64,000 bases of DNA from NCBI RefSeq assembly GCF_019966535.1, contig NZ_JAIMID010000002.1, forward strand, positions 310,001 through 374,000, read 5' to 3'. This stretch comes from Mesobacterium pallidum. Its GTDB lineage: Bacteria > Pseudomonadota > Alphaproteobacteria > Rhodobacterales > Rhodobacteraceae. The translations under genes were made by a program, and so were the position numbers. Shown one piece after another: positions 1 to 6,492 of the stretch (positions are counted from its first letter, which is position 1; every line of letters starts with the position of its first letter). A model generated the notes under the pieces. The model was not told the DNA's origin. It was given only the letters and a program-made list of their open reading frames with translations, and did no database searches.

Positions 1-34
1 CGACCCCGAGGCCGCGCGCGCCCTGCTCGCGTGA
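1..34 (+). CDS. C-terminal end of an unidentified gene (partial)
   Basis: Read from base 2, the window opens with the codons for DPEAARALLA followed by a TGA stop at 32-34. High GC and acidic/Ala-rich codons fit the end of a real gene whose body lies before the window. Ten residues are too few to name a family. The 8-bp hairpin that follows could end its transcript. Confidence 0.4.
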   Translation, partial: DPEAARALLA

Positions 35-42
35 CGCCTTAT

Positions 43-68
43 GCCCCGGGGGCGCTGGCTCCCGGGGC
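43..68. terminator. GC-rich hairpin between the edge gene and mgrA
   Basis: The arms at 43-50 (gccccggg) and 61-68 (cccggggc) pair perfectly over 8 bp around a 10-nt loop. No T-run follows on either strand, so it is a terminator-like or mRNA-end structure rather than a textbook intrinsic terminator. It also argues against the upstream ATG at 41 as the start of the next gene. Confidence 0.35.
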
Positions 69-94
69 GCATCCCATCACTCACGGACCGCCCC

Positions 95-1117
95 ATGCCC
101 TACTCTGCCGCCCCTGACCGCTACGACCGCATGGTCTATCGCCGCTGCGGCCGTTCCGGCCTCAAGCTGCCGGCGATCAGCCTTGGACTCTGGCACAATT
201 TCGGCGACGACACCCCGCACGCGGTCAAGCGGGCCATGGCGCGGACGGCCTTTGATCACGGGATCACGCATTTCGACCTCGCCAACAATTACGGGCCCGA
301 GTACGGCGCGGCGGAAACTGCCTTTGGCCGGCTGATGGCCGAGGATTTCCGGCCCTACCGGGACGAGCTGATCATTTCGTCCAAGGCGGGCTACGACATG
401 TGGCCGGGCCCCTATGGCGAGTGGGGCTCGCGCAAGTACCTGATCGCGTCCTGTGACCAGTCGCTCAAGCGCATGGGGCTCGATTACGTCGATATCTTCT
501 ATTCGCATCGCTTCGACCCCGACACGCCGCTCGAGGAAACCATGGGCGCACTTGACCAGATCGTGCGGTCGGGAAAGGCGCTTTATGCCGGGATCTCGTC
601 GTACAATGCCGCGCAGACGCGGGCGGCGGCGGCGATCCTTAAGGACCTCGGCACGCCCTGCCTGATCCACCAGCCAAGCTACAACATGCTGAACCGCTGG
701 GTCGAACGGGACGGTCTGCTGGATACGCTGGACGCGTCGGGCGTGGGCTGCATCGCCTTCATGCCGCTGGCGCAGGGACTGCTGACTGGCAAGTACCTGG
801 GCGGGCTGGCCGAGGGGTCGCGTGCCACGCAGGGCAAGTCGCTGAACCCCGCGATGGTCTCGCCTCGCGCGGTCGAGGCGCTGAACACCCTGAACGAGAT
901 CGCGGCGGCGCGCGGCCAGACGCTGGCGCAGATGGCCATCGCCTGGGTGCTGCGCGGCGGCGTGACCTCGGCGCTGATCGGCGCGTCGAAGCCGTCGCAG
1001 ATCACCGATTGCGTGGGCGCCATCGGGAACCTCGCGTTCACGCCCGAAGAGTTGGCCGAGATCGACCGGCTTGCGGACGAGAAAAAGTTCGCGGAATGGG
1101 CGGCGGAGGGGGCATGA
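95..1117 (+). CDS. mgrA: Aldo/keto reductase, L-glyceraldehyde 3-phosphate reductase type
   Basis: A cytosolic NADPH-dependent aldo/keto reductase of 340 residues. It closely follows the E. coli YghZ/MgrA pattern by eye: SLGLWHNFGDD near the N terminus, THFDLANNYGPEYGAAE, IISSKAGYDMWPGPYG, YVDIFYSHRFDPDTP and FMPLAQGLLTGKYL in order. In the AKR fold the Asp and Tyr of the DLANNYG segment, the Lys of SSKAG and the His of YSHR would form the catalytic tetrad. I chose the ATG at 95 (MPYSAAPDRYD) rather than the one at 41, because family members begin about here and the upstream ATG lies in a hairpin. The family reduces L-glyceraldehyde 3-phosphate, methylglyoxal and related aldehydes. Its position before a sugar-degradation block fits aldehyde clean-up or sugar reduction. 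The exact substrate is not shown. Confidence 0.88.
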   Translation: MPYSAAPDRYDRMVYRRCGRSGLKLPAISLGLWHNFGDDTPHAVKRAMARTAFDHGITHFDLANNYGPEYGAAETAFGRLMAEDFRPYRDELIISSKAGYDMWPGPYGEWGSRKYLIASCDQSLKRMGLDYVDIFYSHRFDPDTPLEETMGALDQIVRSGKALYAGISSYNAAQTRAAAAILKDLGTPCLIHQPSYNMLNRWVERDGLLDTLDASGVGCIAFMPLAQGLLTGKYLGGLAEGSRATQGKSLNPAMVSPRAVEALNTLNEIAAARGQTLAQMAIAWVLRGGVTSALIGASKPSQITDCVGAIGNLAFTPEELAEIDRLADEKKFAEWAAEGA

Positions 1118-1240
1118 TGGCCTGTCACCCCGCTTCATCCCCACAGGCGCGAAACTCCTCGTTGATGCGCGCGCCTATTGACGGTCCCCCCCGGCGGCAC
1201 GCCGGGCAGCGCCCGCCGGGGCTCCGCCCGTTCAGGCCTG

Positions 1241-1261
1241 AAATGGTCCACTGGACCATTT
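1241..1261. promoter_or_regulatory. Perfect 10-bp palindrome in the 1118-1484 intergenic gap
   Basis: AAATGGTCCA and TGGACCATTT face each other across one base. This TGGTC/GACCA core resembles GntR-family operators in general form. It sits about 220 bp before the beta-xylosidase start, in a 367-bp gap with no gene I can support. It could be the operator for a sugar regulator, or part of a dispersed Rhodobacterales intergenic repeat, since the surrounding segment including a C-rich/G-rich stretch at about 1280-1300 has a repeat-like look. No clear -35/-10 pair is visible. Confidence 0.4.
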
Positions 1262-1484
1262 CCGACCAGCCTTCACCCCTCCCCCCGGGAGGGCGCTATT
1301 GCATCGTTTCAACAGGCGCTTGCGTACCGTTTATGGCACTGGCCCGCGCTCATTCACTGTTCCGATGCGCCCCCCCAGGGTCGGGCGCTGCCCTTACCGC
1401 TCCCGTCGACCCTCGCGCCAAAGCCCTCGCACCGAGGACCGGCGCCTTGCCCGCCTCCTTCACCACCCCCGAAAGCCCCACCCC

Positions 1485-3083
1485 ATGATCCGCAACCCGA
1501 TCCTGCCCGGCTTCAACCCCGACCCCTCGATCTGCCGCGTGGGTGACGAGTACTTCATCGCCACCTCGACCTTCGAATGGTACCCCGGCGTGCAGATCCA
1601 CCGCTCGACCGACCTGGTGAACTGGGACCTCGTGGCACGGCCCCTGAACCGCGCCAGCCAGCTGGACATGCGGGGCAATCCCGACAGCTGCGGCATCTGG
1701 GCCCCCTGCCTCAGCCATGACGGCGAGAAATTCTGGCTGGTCTACACCGACGTCAAGCGCAACGAAGGCAACTTCAAGGACGCGCACAATTACATCGTCA
1801 CCTGCGACACCATCGACGGCGACTGGTCCGACCCGACCTTCGTCAGCTCGCACGGCTTCGACCCGTCGCTGTTCCACGACGACAATGGCCGGAAATACTG
1901 GCTGGTGCTGCGCTGGAACCACATCTCGAACTCGGTCGGCGGCAACCCCAAGCACCGCGCCTTCGACGGCATCCTGTGCCAGGAATGGAGCGAACGGGAC
2001 GGCCTCATCGGCCCCATCAAGGTCATCTCGCACGGCTCGAAACTGGGCCTGACCGAGGGGCCGCACCTATCGAAGCGCGACGGCTGGTACTACCTCACCG
2101 TGGCCGAGGGCGGCACGGGCTACGACCATGCCGTGACAATGGCCCGGTCGCGCGACATCTGGGGGCCCTACGCGCTGCACCCCGACACGCACCTGATCAC
2201 CGCCAAGGACGCGCCCGACGCGCCCTTGCAACGCGCCGGCCACGGCCAGATCGTCGAGACGCCGGACGGGCGCACCTACCACACGCATCTCTGCTCGCGC
2301 CCCCTGCCGGGGCTCGAGAAACGCTTCTCTCCGCTCGGGCGCGAAACCGCGATCCAGGAATGCGAATGGCGGGACGACGGCTGGCTTTACGCCAAGCACG
2401 GGCCGGTGCCGCAGGTCGAGGTGCCGGGCCTCACAGACGCCCAGCCGCGCCCCACGCGCCCGGTCTGCCGGACCTTCAACACCAGGACCCTGCCGCCCGA
2501 GTTCCAATGGCTGCGCACCCCGCAGCCCGAGCGGCTGTTCACCCTCACCGGCAAGGCCCTGCGCCTGACGGGCCGCGAAAGCGTCGGCAGCTGGTTCGAA
2601 CAATCCCTCGTCGCCCGCCGGCAGGAGCACCTGAGCTACCGCGCGGAAACCGTTGTCGATTTCCGCCCCCAAAGCTACCAGCAGATGGCCGGCCTCACGA
2701 CCTATTACAACCGCCACAAGTTCCACTTTGCCGGCGTCACGAAACACCCAGAGGCGGGGCTGAGCCTGTTCATCCTGTCGTGCCCGGGCATGTGGCCGGA
2801 CGGGCAGATGAGCTACCCGATGCAGCCGCGCCCCATCAACGAAGGCCCCGTCGACCTCGCCGTCATCGTCACCGGCGCCACCCAGCAATTCTGGTGGCGG
2901 CAGGGACAGGACTGGAACCCGCTGGGGCCCGAACTCGACGCCGCCGTCATCTCGGACGAAGGCGGCCGGGGCGAGCATGGGTCCTTCACCGGCGCCTTCG
3001 TCGGCATGCTGTGCTTCGACACCACCGGGCTGGGCCGCACGGCCGATTTCGCCCGCTTCGACTACCACCCGGTGGGCGCATGA
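1485..3083 (+). CDS. Glycoside hydrolase family 43 beta-xylosidase-like enzyme
   Basis: A 532-residue GH43 enzyme predicted to release xylose or arabinose from short oligosaccharides. The start at 1485 gives MIRNPILPGFNPDPSICR, the usual GH43 opening, with Asp13 as the expected catalytic base. The segment TSTFEWYPGVQIHRS and the later LTEGPHL, which carries the expected acid Glu, match the five-bladed propeller of the family. Residues from about 330 form a second beta-rich region (LSYRAETVVDF, HFAGVTKHPEAG) typical of the C-terminal concanavalin-like domain of XynB-type enzymes. No signal peptide is visible, so it probably acts in the cytosol on imported oligomers. It overlaps the next gene by 4 bp, so the two are co-transcribed. 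The upstream in-frame extension to 1299 is low-quality sequence and was not used. Confidence 0.88.
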   Translation: MIRNPILPGFNPDPSICRVGDEYFIATSTFEWYPGVQIHRSTDLVNWDLVARPLNRASQLDMRGNPDSCGIWAPCLSHDGEKFWLVYTDVKRNEGNFKDAHNYIVTCDTIDGDWSDPTFVSSHGFDPSLFHDDNGRKYWLVLRWNHISNSVGGNPKHRAFDGILCQEWSERDGLIGPIKVISHGSKLGLTEGPHLSKRDGWYYLTVAEGGTGYDHAVTMARSRDIWGPYALHPDTHLITAKDAPDAPLQRAGHGQIVETPDGRTYHTHLCSRPLPGLEKRFSPLGRETAIQECEWRDDGWLYAKHGPVPQVEVPGLTDAQPRPTRPVCRTFNTRTLPPEFQWLRTPQPERLFTLTGKALRLTGRESVGSWFEQSLVARRQEHLSYRAETVVDFRPQSYQQMAGLTTYYNRHKFHFAGVTKHPEAGLSLFILSCPGMWPDGQMSYPMQPRPINEGPVDLAVIVTGATQQFWWRQGQDWNPLGPELDAAVISDEGGRGEHGSFTGAFVGMLCFDTTGLGRTADFARFDYHPVGA

Positions 3084-3904
3084 GATCGCATATCGAGACA
3101 TATGACATCGAGACCGGCCTCGCGACCTCGGTGCTGGTCCACGAGGGCCATGTCGAGGCGCCCAACTGGACACCGGACGGCACGGCGCTGATCGTCAACG
3201 GCGGCGGGCTCCTCTACCGGGTGCCGCTGGACGCGCCCGCGCTGCACCGGATCGACACCGGCGATTTGCAGCGGCTGAACAACGACCACGGGATTTCCCC
3301 GGACGGCACGACGCTGGTGGTCAGCCAGTCGGCGCAGCCCTTCACCTCGTGCATTTACACTCTTCCGATCGCGGGCGGCACGCCTAGCCGTGTCACCGCC
3401 GAGACGCCCAGCTGGTGGCACGGCTGGTCGCCTGACGGCGAAACGCTCGCCTATACGGCCAAGCGCGGAGAGGACTGGGGCATCTGGACCATCCCCACGG
3501 GTGGCGGCCCCGAGACCTGCGTTCTCAAGGGCGGCGGCCATTACGACGGGCCGGATTACACGCCGGGTGGCGAGTGGATCTGGTTCAACTCGGACCGCGG
3601 CAGCTCGATGGAGCTCTGGCGCGTCCGCCCCGATGGCAGCGACGCGCAGCAGATGACCGAAGACGACCGGGTCAACTGGTTCCCCCACCCCTCGCCCGAC
3701 GGGCAGCACATCCTCTACCTCGCCTACGAGGAGGGGACTGAAGGCCACCCGCCCAACCGCAACGTCCAGCTGCGGCTGATGCCGGCCTCGGGTGGAAGCC
3801 CCCGCATCCTCATCGACCTCTTCGGCGGCCAGGGCACGATCAACGTGCCCTGCTGTTCGCCCGATGCCCGCCACTTCGCCTACGTGCGATATTCAGACAC
3901 ATGA
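3080..3904 (+). CDS. TolB-like beta-propeller protein
   Basis: A 274-residue protein made of repeated TolB/PD40-type blades: APNWTPDGTALIVNGGGLLY, NNDHGISPDGTTLVVS, WWHGWSPDGETLAYTAKR, YDGPDYTPGGEWIWFNSDR and NWFPHPSPDGQHILYLAY. Each carries the SPDG turn and an aromatic strand, giving about six blades. There is no signal peptide, so unlike TolB itself it is likely cytosolic. Its ATG overlaps the beta-xylosidase stop (ATGA), which ties it to sugar metabolism. Similar proteins in such clusters are often labelled as oligogalacturonide-lyase-like or transporter-associated propellers. A binding or accessory role is inferred; no catalytic residues can be named. Confidence 0.75.
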   Translation: MRSHIETYDIETGLATSVLVHEGHVEAPNWTPDGTALIVNGGGLLYRVPLDAPALHRIDTGDLQRLNNDHGISPDGTTLVVSQSAQPFTSCIYTLPIAGGTPSRVTAETPSWWHGWSPDGETLAYTAKRGEDWGIWTIPTGGGPETCVLKGGGHYDGPDYTPGGEWIWFNSDRGSSMELWRVRPDGSDAQQMTEDDRVNWFPHPSPDGQHILYLAYEEGTEGHPPNRNVQLRLMPASGGSPRILIDLFGGQGTINVPCCSPDARHFAYVRYSDT

Positions 3905-3920
3905 CCCCCGGAGGATCACA

Positions 3921-4979
3921 ATGCCCGGCATGATCAAGGGACCGGCCCTTTTCCTCGCCCAGTTCGCGGGTGACCAAGCGCCGTTCGACAGCCTCGAGAA
4001 CATCACCAAATGGGCCGCGGGCCTTGGCTACAAGGGCGTGCAGATCCCGACCTTCGTCGGGTCCCTGTTCGACCTCGACAAGGCGGCGGACAGCGACACC
4101 TATTGCGACGAAATCAAGGGGATCTGCGCCGATGCGGGCGTCGAGATCACCGAGCTCTCGACCCACCTGCAGGGCCAACTAGTCGCGGTGAACCCGGCCT
4201 ATGACACGGCCTTCGACGCCTTTGCGCCCGCATCTGTCCATGGAAACCCCAAGGCGCGCCAGGAATGGGCCGTCGACCAGGTCAAGAAGGCCGCCGTGGC
4301 CTCCCGCCGCCTGGGTTTGTCGACCACCGTCAGCTTCACAGGCTCGCTCGCCTTTCCCTACCTCTACCCCTGGCCGCAGCGCCCCGCCGGGCTGATCGAG
4401 GAAACCTTTGCCGAGCTCGCCCGCCGCTGGGTCCCGATCTTCGACCATTACGACGAAAACGGCGTCGACATCGGCTTTGAAATCCACCCCGGCGAAGACG
4501 TCTTCGACGGCGCGACATGGGAGATGTTCCAGGACGCCTGCCGCGATCACCCCCGTGCGCGCATCAACTACGACCCGTCGCATTTCCTGCTGCAGGGCAT
4601 GGACTATCTGTCGTTCATCGACATCTACCACGAGCGGATCTGCGCCTTCCACGTCAAGGACGCCGAGTTCAACCCGGATGGCCGGCAAGGCGTCTACTCG
4701 GGCTACCAGCCCTGGCTGAACCGCGCCGGGCGCTTCCGGTCGCTCGGCGACGGGCAGGTGGATTTCAAGGGCATCTTCTCGCGCCTCGCCACCCATGGCT
4801 ACGACAGCTGGGCGGTGCTGGAATGGGAATGCTGTCTGAAATCGCCCGAGCAAGGCGCGGCTGAAGGCGCTCCCTTCATTGCCGGGCACATCATCGAGGT
4901 GACGGACAAGGCCTTCGACGATTTCGCCGGGGGCGAGACCGACCTGGGCGCCATCCGCAAGATGCTGGGGATCGCCTGA
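3921..4979 (+). CDS. Sugar phosphate isomerase/epimerase family protein
   Basis: A 352-residue TIM-barrel protein of the xylose-isomerase-like (AP endonuclease family 2) superfamily. A strong ribosome site GGAGG lies at 3910-3914, 6 nt before the chosen ATG. Metal-binding and barrel motifs can be followed: AAGLGYKGVQIPTF, a His in ELSTHLQGQ, VDIGFEIHPGED with a Glu and His, NYDPSHFLLQGMD with Asp and His, CAFHVKDAEF, and WAVLEWECC carrying the late Glu. These residues normally hold a divalent metal for aldose-ketose or epimerase chemistry. It follows the TolB-like gene by 16 nt and shares one base with the next dehydrogenase gene, a common isomerase plus Gfo/Idh/MocA pairing. The substrate sugar is not determined. 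Confidence 0.85.
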   Translation: MPGMIKGPALFLAQFAGDQAPFDSLENITKWAAGLGYKGVQIPTFVGSLFDLDKAADSDTYCDEIKGICADAGVEITELSTHLQGQLVAVNPAYDTAFDAFAPASVHGNPKARQEWAVDQVKKAAVASRRLGLSTTVSFTGSLAFPYLYPWPQRPAGLIEETFAELARRWVPIFDHYDENGVDIGFEIHPGEDVFDGATWEMFQDACRDHPRARINYDPSHFLLQGMDYLSFIDIYHERICAFHVKDAEFNPDGRQGVYSGYQPWLNRAGRFRSLGDGQVDFKGIFSRLATHGYDSWAVLEWECCLKSPEQGAAEGAPFIAGHIIEVTDKAFDDFAGGETDLGAIRKMLGIA

Positions 4980-6115
4980 TGCGCAAGTTGAGACTTGGGA
5001 TGGTCGGCGGCGGCCAGGGCGCCTTCATCGGCGGGGTTCACCGCATCGCGGCCCGCATCGACGGGCAGTGGGAGCTGGTGGCAGGGGCGCTGTCCGCGTC
5101 GCCCGACAAGGCGCGTGCCTCGGGCGCGGAGCTGGGGCTGGACCCCGCCCGCACCTACACCAGCTACGAAGAGATGGCGGCAGCCGAGGCCGCCCGCGCG
5201 GACGGCATCGACGCGGTGGCCATCGTCACCCCGAACCACATGCATGCGGGGCCCGCCGTGGCCTTCCTGCACGCCGGCATCCACGTCATCTGCGACAAGC
5301 CCCTCGCCGCGACCATGGCGCAGGCCGAAGAGATCGCGCAGGCCGCCCGCGACAGCGGCAAGCTCTTCATCCTGACGCATAACTACACCGGCTACCCGCT
5401 GATCCGGCAAGCGCGCGAGATGATCGCGAAGGGCGATCTCGGCGACCTGCGCCTCGTCCATGTCGAATACGTGCAGGACTGGCTGGCCGAAGAGACGGAC
5501 CCCGACAACAAGCAGGCCGACTGGCGCACCGACCCCGCGCGGTCCGGCGCGGGCGGCTGCGTGGGCGACATCGGCACCCATGCCTTCAACCTCGCCTCCT
5601 ACGTGACGGGGCTGGAAACGGAACGGCTGGCGGCCGACCTCGACGCCTTCGTGCCCGGCCGCAAGGTGGATGACAACGTCCAGGTGCTCTTGCGCTTCAA
5701 GGGCGGGGCCAAGGGGATGCTTTGGGCCAGCCAGGTCGCCGTGGGGAACGAGAACGCCCTGCGCCTGCGCGTCCACGGCACGAAAGGCGGGATCGACTGG
5801 GCGCAGGAAAACCCCAACGTGATGACCTTCACCCGCTACGGCGAACCCAGGCAGATGCTCACCCGCGCCGGCGCCGGCGCCACCCCCGCCGGCCTGCGCG
5901 GCACCCGCACGCCGGGCGGCCACCCCGAGGGCTACCTCGAAGGCTTCGCCACGATCTACGCCGAGGCGGCGGCCCTCGTCCGCCATGCCAATGACGGCAC
6001 CCCCCTGCCCGAAGGCGTGCACACGCCGGACATCGAGGATGGCCTACTTGGCATGCGCTTCATCGCCGCCTGCATCGACAGCTCATCGAAGGACGCGGCC
6101 TGGACGGATCTCTGA
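4979..6115 (+). CDS. Gfo/Idh/MocA family sugar oxidoreductase
   Basis: A 378-residue NAD(P)-dependent dehydrogenase. The N-terminal Rossmann fold shows GMVGGGQGAFIGGVHR. AIVTPNHMHAGPAV and HVICDKPLAATMAQAEE are the classic family signature, with Lys of the DKP motif as the expected catalytic Lys. The C-terminal half (GDIGTHAFNLASYVTG with conserved Asp and His) forms the substrate domain. It starts on the last base of the isomerase stop (TGATG), so translation is coupled. Together with the beta-xylosidase and isomerase it probably completes oxidation or inter-conversion of a plant-derived sugar. The inositol- or glucose-like specificity cannot be read from the sequence. Confidence 0.88.
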   Translation: MRKLRLGMVGGGQGAFIGGVHRIAARIDGQWELVAGALSASPDKARASGAELGLDPARTYTSYEEMAAAEAARADGIDAVAIVTPNHMHAGPAVAFLHAGIHVICDKPLAATMAQAEEIAQAARDSGKLFILTHNYTGYPLIRQAREMIAKGDLGDLRLVHVEYVQDWLAEETDPDNKQADWRTDPARSGAGGCVGDIGTHAFNLASYVTGLETERLAADLDAFVPGRKVDDNVQVLLRFKGGAKGMLWASQVAVGNENALRLRVHGTKGGIDWAQENPNVMTFTRYGEPRQMLTRAGAGATPAGLRGTRTPGGHPEGYLEGFATIYAEAAALVRHANDGTPLPEGVHTPDIEDGLLGMRFIAACIDSSSKDAAWTDL

Positions 6116-6149
6116 TCCGCTCTTCATTGTGCCTCTAAACTCCGGGGAG

Positions 6150-6358
6150 CGTGAGGGGCTGGCCCCTCACATCCACCCTCATCACATGCTGGAAACGCCC
6201 GAAACGAGGCGCCAACCCCTCGCGCCGGAGGCGCGGGACAGCAAGAGCGAGGGGCCCAGCCCCTCGCGCCGGAGGCGCGGTGCAGGAAAAGCGAGGGGCG
6301 CAGTTCCTCGCGCCGGAGGCGCAACACGAAAAAGCGAGGGGCCAGCCCCTCGCGCTCC
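6150..6358. repeat. Short hairpin-forming intergenic repeats, 43-44 bp period
   Basis: Four units starting near 6204, 6247, 6291 and 6334 share GCGAGGGGCCAGCCCCTCGC-type dyads followed, in the first three, by GCCGGAGGCGC. A related hairpin GTGAGGGGC/GCCCCTCAC sits at 6151-6170. The last unit ends in CTCCCCGAGGTATTTGG and a purine-rich AATGAAGGAG. The gap 6116-6492 otherwise holds no supportable gene. The units differ by point changes and small indels, as expected for multiplied REP-like elements rather than a CRISPR array. Confidence 0.7.
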
Positions 6359-6411
6359 CCGAGGTATTTGGAAAACAATGAAGGAGGGGGCGCGGCGCTC
6401 TCCACATGCGC

Positions 6412-6440
6412 GAAAGCGGCCCCGAACTGGGGCCGCTTTC
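6412..6440. terminator. Bidirectional terminator between the dehydrogenase and protease genes
   Basis: A perfect 12-bp stem (GAAAGCGGCCCC with GGGGCCGCTTTC) encloses a 5-nt loop. The A-run on one side and T-run on the other make it fit either strand. It lies about 50 bp past the protease stop on the reverse strand and 300 bp past the dehydrogenase on the forward strand, between convergent genes. Confidence 0.8.
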
Positions 6441-6492
6441 CTGGCGCCGCAAGGCGCTGAACCTGCATGCGCGGGACGCGCATTCCGCTGGA

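Noticed and set aside
1299..1484. N-terminal extension of the beta-xylosidase
   Set aside because: The 62 extra residues are Arg/Pro-rich, contain no signal peptide, and GH43 members begin at the MIRNPILPGFNPDPS segment.
6204..6358. Possible CRISPR array
   Set aside because: Repeats of 43-44 bp period have no constant repeat with unique spacers of even size; the whole unit is repeated with drift, and no cas genes are nearby.
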